A DNA stretch of 64,000 bases. It comes from CALVGQ01 sp964369385 (GTDB taxonomy: Bacteria; Bacillota_I; Bacilli_A; Erysipelotrichales; Erysipelotrichaceae). Positions 61,215 through 64,000 of this stretch are shown piece after piece. Location: assembly GCA_964369385.1 (NCBI GenBank), contig CAYJEY010000001.1, forward strand, positions 1 to 64,000, read 5' to 3'. The notes beneath the pieces were generated by a model, which was not told the DNA's origin, made no database searches, and was given only the letters and a program-made list of their open reading frames with translations. Position 1 is the first letter of the stretch. Every line of letters starts with the position of its first letter. Made by a program: the position numbers and the translations under genes.

Positions 61215-62318
61215 ATGAATAGTGTAAAAGCACATCGAAGAACATTGCATCAAATTCCAGAAATAGCGAATCAAGAGTTTTTAAGTAAACAGTATATACT
61301 TGAAGTTCTAACGAAATGTAATTGTGAAATAATTGAAGTGTTAGAGACGGGAGTGATGGCCTATTTTCAAAAAGGGTGTAATCAAACTGTTGCCTTTCGT
61401 GCCGACATGGATGGCTTACCTGTACAAGAAGTAAGCGATCTTCCTTATCGCTCAAAACATGAGGGAAGAATGCATGCTTGTGGACATGATGCTCATATGG
61501 CAATTCTATTGGGATTTGCAGAAGAGTTAAGTCAAATGAACGAGGATGAATTTCAAAACAACATATTGTTGATTTTTCAACCTGCAGAAGAGACTATCGG
61601 TGGAGCGAAACGTATATGTGAAACAGGTGTTTTTAAAAAGACAAATACAATTGCCATATTTGGGATTCATATGCATCCGATATTAGCGAAAGGGTATGTA
61701 GGAAGTAAGTCTGGTCCTTTTATGGCTAGTGCTAGTGAGGTAGATGTGATTGTGAGTGGTAAAAGTTCGCATTGTGCAGAGGCTCATTTAGGTGTTGATC
61801 CAATTGAAATAGCAGCGCAATTACTTCTTCAGTTTTATGAGATTGAGCGTAAGCTTAATCAACAAGAGAAGATGTGTGTTTTTAAGTTTGGTTATTTCCA
61901 AGCTGGAACAGTACGCAATATTTTACCTCAACAAGCTATTTTAAAAGGTAGTGCACGAGCTTTTAATGAAAAACATTTTGCGGAATTAGTTGAGAATGCT
62001 CAACTAAGGTGCCAAGAAATGAGTGAAAATTATGGTTGTGAGATAGAGTTTAACTACAATGAGGGGTATCCACCACTAATTAATGATGACAATTTATTTC
62101 GTTATGTCTCAAATCAAATTAGCGATTTTGTGACGTTTGAACAACCGTTTAATATTGCAGAAGATTTCTCCTTTTATTGCAAAGAAATACCAGGATGTTT
62201 TCTCTATCTTGGAACGGGTAAGAATATTGCGTTACACAACTGTGCTTTTGATATTGATGAAGATGTACTACAGGTTGGGGTAGATACTTATTTGCGATTA
62301 ATGAATTATCCTAAATAA
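61215..62318 (+). CDS. M20-family amidohydrolase
   Basis: The 367-residue protein is of the N-acyl-amino-acid/hippurate hydrolase group. AFRADMDGLPV, the metal motif ACGHDAHMA (88-96), FQPAEET with the catalytic glutamate, and AEDFSFY with the last ligand are present. N-acetyl-diaminopimelate deacetylase is possible but the context gives no support. GGAGAGAGG precedes ATG 61215. A TATAAT occurs at 61177-61182. Confidence 0.93.
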   Translation: MNSVKAHRRTLHQIPEIANQEFLSKQYILEVLTKCNCEIIEVLETGVMAYFQKGCNQTVAFRADMDGLPVQEVSDLPYRSKHEGRMHACGHDAHMAILLGFAEELSQMNEDEFQNNILLIFQPAEETIGGAKRICETGVFKKTNTIAIFGIHMHPILAKGYVGSKSGPFMASASEVDVIVSGKSSHCAEAHLGVDPIEIAAQLLLQFYEIERKLNQQEKMCVFKFGYFQAGTVRNILPQQAILKGSARAFNEKHFAELVENAQLRCQEMSENYGCEIEFNYNEGYPPLINDDNLFRYVSNQISDFVTFEQPFNIAEDFSFYCKEIPGCFLYLGTGKNIALHNCAFDIDEDVLQVGVDTYLRLMNYPK

Positions 62319-62322
62319 ACTA

Positions 62323-62351
62323 TTGAATAGTCGACAAAGAGTGGGTATAAT
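62323..62351 (+). promoter_or_regulatory. pyrB promoter
   Basis: TTGAAT (62323-62328), 17 bases, TATAAT (62346-62351). Transcription would begin near 62358, giving a leader of about 114 bases. Confidence 0.85.
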
Positions 62352-62366
62352 AAAAATGACTTTAAT

Positions 62367-62460
62367 TTAGTGCGAGACGCTAAAAAGAGATTACAAAAAA
62401 AACATTGATTTAACTATTTTTTTAGTAACTACCTCTTTTGCGCGCAAAAGAGGTTTTTTT
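62367..62460 (+). promoter_or_regulatory. transcription attenuator of the pyrBC operon
   Basis: Three mutually exclusive structures are visible. A small hairpin has TTTA/TAAA and GCG-AGA-CGC (62367-62385). An antiterminator pairs CGC and AAAAGAG (62378-62389) with CTCTTTT and GCG (62433-62442) and is extended inside by TTAC/GTAA and A-run/T-run pairs. The terminator (62431-62454, perfect 24-base palindrome) is followed by T6. This is the architecture of PyrR-controlled pyr leaders, with the small hairpin as the PyrR-UMP site; PyrR identity is inferred. Confidence 0.8.
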
Positions 62461-62471
62461 GAGGAGGAAAC

Positions 62472-63350
62472 ATGAAAAGTTGTTTAAAATTAAAAGATTT
62501 AACGTGTTCGGAAATTATCGAAATATTGAAGTTAGCTAAGGCTGCTCAAGAAAAAAAGTTTGAAGGTGCACTCAAAGGAAAAATAGTGGCAAATCTATTT
62601 TTTGAACCAAGTACTAGAACTCAATATAGTTTCAATGTTGCCCAAGAGCGCTTAGGATGTAAAGTCATCACGTTTAATCCATCAACATCAAGTCTTCAAA
62701 AGGGCGAAAGCTTCTATGATACTGTCAAAACTTTTGAAAGTTTTGGGGTTGATGCGCTTGTGATAAGAGATGGGATGAATGAGTACTATAAGCAATTGGA
62801 AGGTAAAATTAAATGTCCTATACTAAATGCAGGTGATGGTTCAAAAGATCATCCTTCGCAATCCTTATTGGATCTGTATACGATTTATGAAGAATTCCAA
62901 AGATTTGAGGGACTACGCATTGCGATTGTAGGAGATATTAAAAATAGTCGAGTAGCACATACGAATATCGAGGTAATGAAACGACTTGGAATGGAAGTAT
63001 TTACAAGTGGTCCAAGTGAGTTTGCAGAGGAACAATATGAACATGTAAATTTTGAAGATGCAATAGAAGAAATGGATATAATTATGCTTTTGCGTGTTCA
63101 ACATGAGCGACATGAAGATGAAATGACCATTACAAAACAACGATATCATGAACAATATGGATTAACTTATCAACGTATGCAAAAAATGAAATCACATGCA
63201 ATCATTTTACATCCTGCACCATTTAATCGTAATGTTGAAATTGCAGATGAAGTAGTAGAGTGTGAAAAAAGTAGAATATTTAAACAAATGGAAAATGGCG
63301 TCGTAGTTAGAATGGCGTTGCTGTTAAGGGCACTAGGAGGAACAAAATGA
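62472..63350 (+). CDS. pyrB: aspartate carbamoyltransferase catalytic subunit
   Basis: PyrB (292 residues) forms carbamoyl-aspartate, the first committed step of pyrimidine synthesis. FFEPSTRTQ (43-51) holds the carbamoyl-phosphate site and DHPSQSLLDLYT the second signature. HPAPFNRNVEI contains the loop near the aspartate site. GAGGAGG precedes ATG 62472. It overlaps pyrC by four bases; no regulatory pyrI subunit follows. Confidence 0.97.
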   Translation: MKSCLKLKDLTCSEIIEILKLAKAAQEKKFEGALKGKIVANLFFEPSTRTQYSFNVAQERLGCKVITFNPSTSSLQKGESFYDTVKTFESFGVDALVIRDGMNEYYKQLEGKIKCPILNAGDGSKDHPSQSLLDLYTIYEEFQRFEGLRIAIVGDIKNSRVAHTNIEVMKRLGMEVFTSGPSEFAEEQYEHVNFEDAIEEMDIIMLLRVQHERHEDEMTITKQRYHEQYGLTYQRMQKMKSHAIILHPAPFNRNVEIADEVVECEKSRIFKQMENGVVVRMALLLRALGGTK

Positions 63351-64000
63351 GTCTTTTAATTAAAAATGGGTTAGTTTATACACAAGGGAAATTGGTTGAA
63401 CAGGATGTATTTATAGATGATGTGGGGAGTGTTATTCTTGCAGATGAGGTTGATTTAGCGGAATATTCTCAACAGGTAATCGATGCCAGTGAAATGTTGG
63501 TGTGTGCTGGTTTTATCGATGCCCATGTCCATCTACGTGAACCAGGATTCGAATACAAGGAAACAATTAAGTCTGGGACAATGGCTGCAGCAAAAGGTGG
63601 TTATACTACGGTTTTTTCAATGCCAAATCTAAATCCGGTTCCTGATAGTGTGGATAATATACAGACCCAACTCGATTTAATTAAACAAAATGCATGTATT
63701 CATGTGCTTCCATATGCTTCGATTACAAAAGGTCAAAAAGGAAGGGGAGAACTCGTTGATTTTGAACAACTTGCTACACTTGCGGTTGGATTTTCTGATG
63801 ATGGGCGTGGTGTACAAAGTGAAGAATTGATGCGTCAGGCAATGCTTGAGGCAAAAAAATACAATCAAGTAATTGTGGCACATTGCGAAGATGAATCATT
63901 GATTGAAGATGGTGCTTGTATCCACCAAGGAAAAAAAGCAGCTGAATTAGGTTTAGTTGGAATCAGCAGCGAATCTGAATATAAACAAATAGAGCGTGAT
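63347..64000 (+). CDS. pyrC: dihydroorotase (partial, runs off the window)
   Basis: The first 218 codons of a class I dihydroorotase. DAHVHLREPG contains the metal His pair, with GTMAAAKGGYTTV and later FSDDG and AHCED as expected. The start ATG overlaps the pyrB TGA, with AGGAGG just upstream. No stop occurs before base 64000. It is the second gene of the pyrimidine operon. Confidence 0.96.
   Translation, partial: MSLLIKNGLVYTQGKLVEQDVFIDDVGSVILADEVDLAEYSQQVIDASEMLVCAGFIDAHVHLREPGFEYKETIKSGTMAAAKGGYTTVFSMPNLNPVPDSVDNIQTQLDLIKQNACIHVLPYASITKGQKGRGELVDFEQLATLAVGFSDDGRGVQSEELMRQAMLEAKKYNQVIVAHCEDESLIEDGACIHQGKKAAELGLVGISSESEYKQIERD

Noticed and set aside
62431..62454. 24-base perfect palindrome as a recombination or restriction-type site
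   Set aside because: The following T tract and the complementary antiterminator arm explain it fully as an attenuator terminator.

Overview
The window is a chromosomal segment of a low-GC Gram-positive bacterium (Bacillota). The set of genes and their order are Bacillus-like: radC-mreC-mreD-minC-minD-spoIVFA-spoIVFB, polA-mutM-coaE-dnaB-dnaI, rsmD-coaD-ylbJ and ypmB-dnaD-nth-ponA-recU. The very large single-chain PurL with its glutaminase domain fused, the AT-rich base use, the many short lipoproteins and the partly retained sporulation genes fit the Erysipelotrichia best; that placement is inference. No phage, insertion sequence, CRISPR array or rRNA was seen, and there is one tRNA. Most of the window is core genome.

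Layout. 1-692: end of an unknown gene and a LUD-domain protein. 693-9697: guanine-type purine riboswitch and the purE-L-M-N-H-D operon, closed by a strong terminator. 9951-16240: an accessory stretch with two GNAT acetyltransferases, lipoproteins (one ClpP-fold-like), an SDR/HxlR divergent pair, a membrane protein with a permuted papain-like domain, and a 26-residue hydrophobic peptide. 16246-17388: nagA. 17560-23869: cell shape, division-site and sporulation cluster ending in a ZnuA-like lipoprotein. 23914-33570: DNA repair and replication genes followed by pfkA, pyk and an M42 peptidase. 33588-37212: HD phosphohydrolase, ferritin-like protein, RNase J and peptide deformylase, all on the minus strand. 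37403-41532: FtsW, RsmD, CoaD, YlbJ-like and a PHP phosphatase. 41654-50190: the HrcA/CIRCE heat-shock block, hrcA-grpE-dnaK-(polysaccharide deacetylase)-dnaJ, then clpB. 50226-59057: thioredoxin-like protein, ypmB-dnaD-nth, a lipoprotein, a TPR protein, PBP1A and RecU. 59165-62318: tRNA-Leu(CAA), a HAD phosphatase, small proteins and an M20 amidohydrolase. 62323-64000: an attenuator-controlled pyrB-pyrC operon that runs off the window.

Regulation is unusually readable. There is a guanine riboswitch ahead of purE with a second terminator upstream of it, two CIRCE operators around a consensus promoter for hrcA and a third just before clpB, and a three-state attenuator before pyrB. Palindromes lie over the nagA and SDR promoters.

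No wholly new multi-gene system is evident. The least explained items are the DUF308-like/permuted-papain fusion, the 26-residue peptide, the ZnuA-like protein without its metal-binding histidines, the deacetylase inside the chaperone operon, the first terminator of the purE leader and the Trp-patterned TPR protein.
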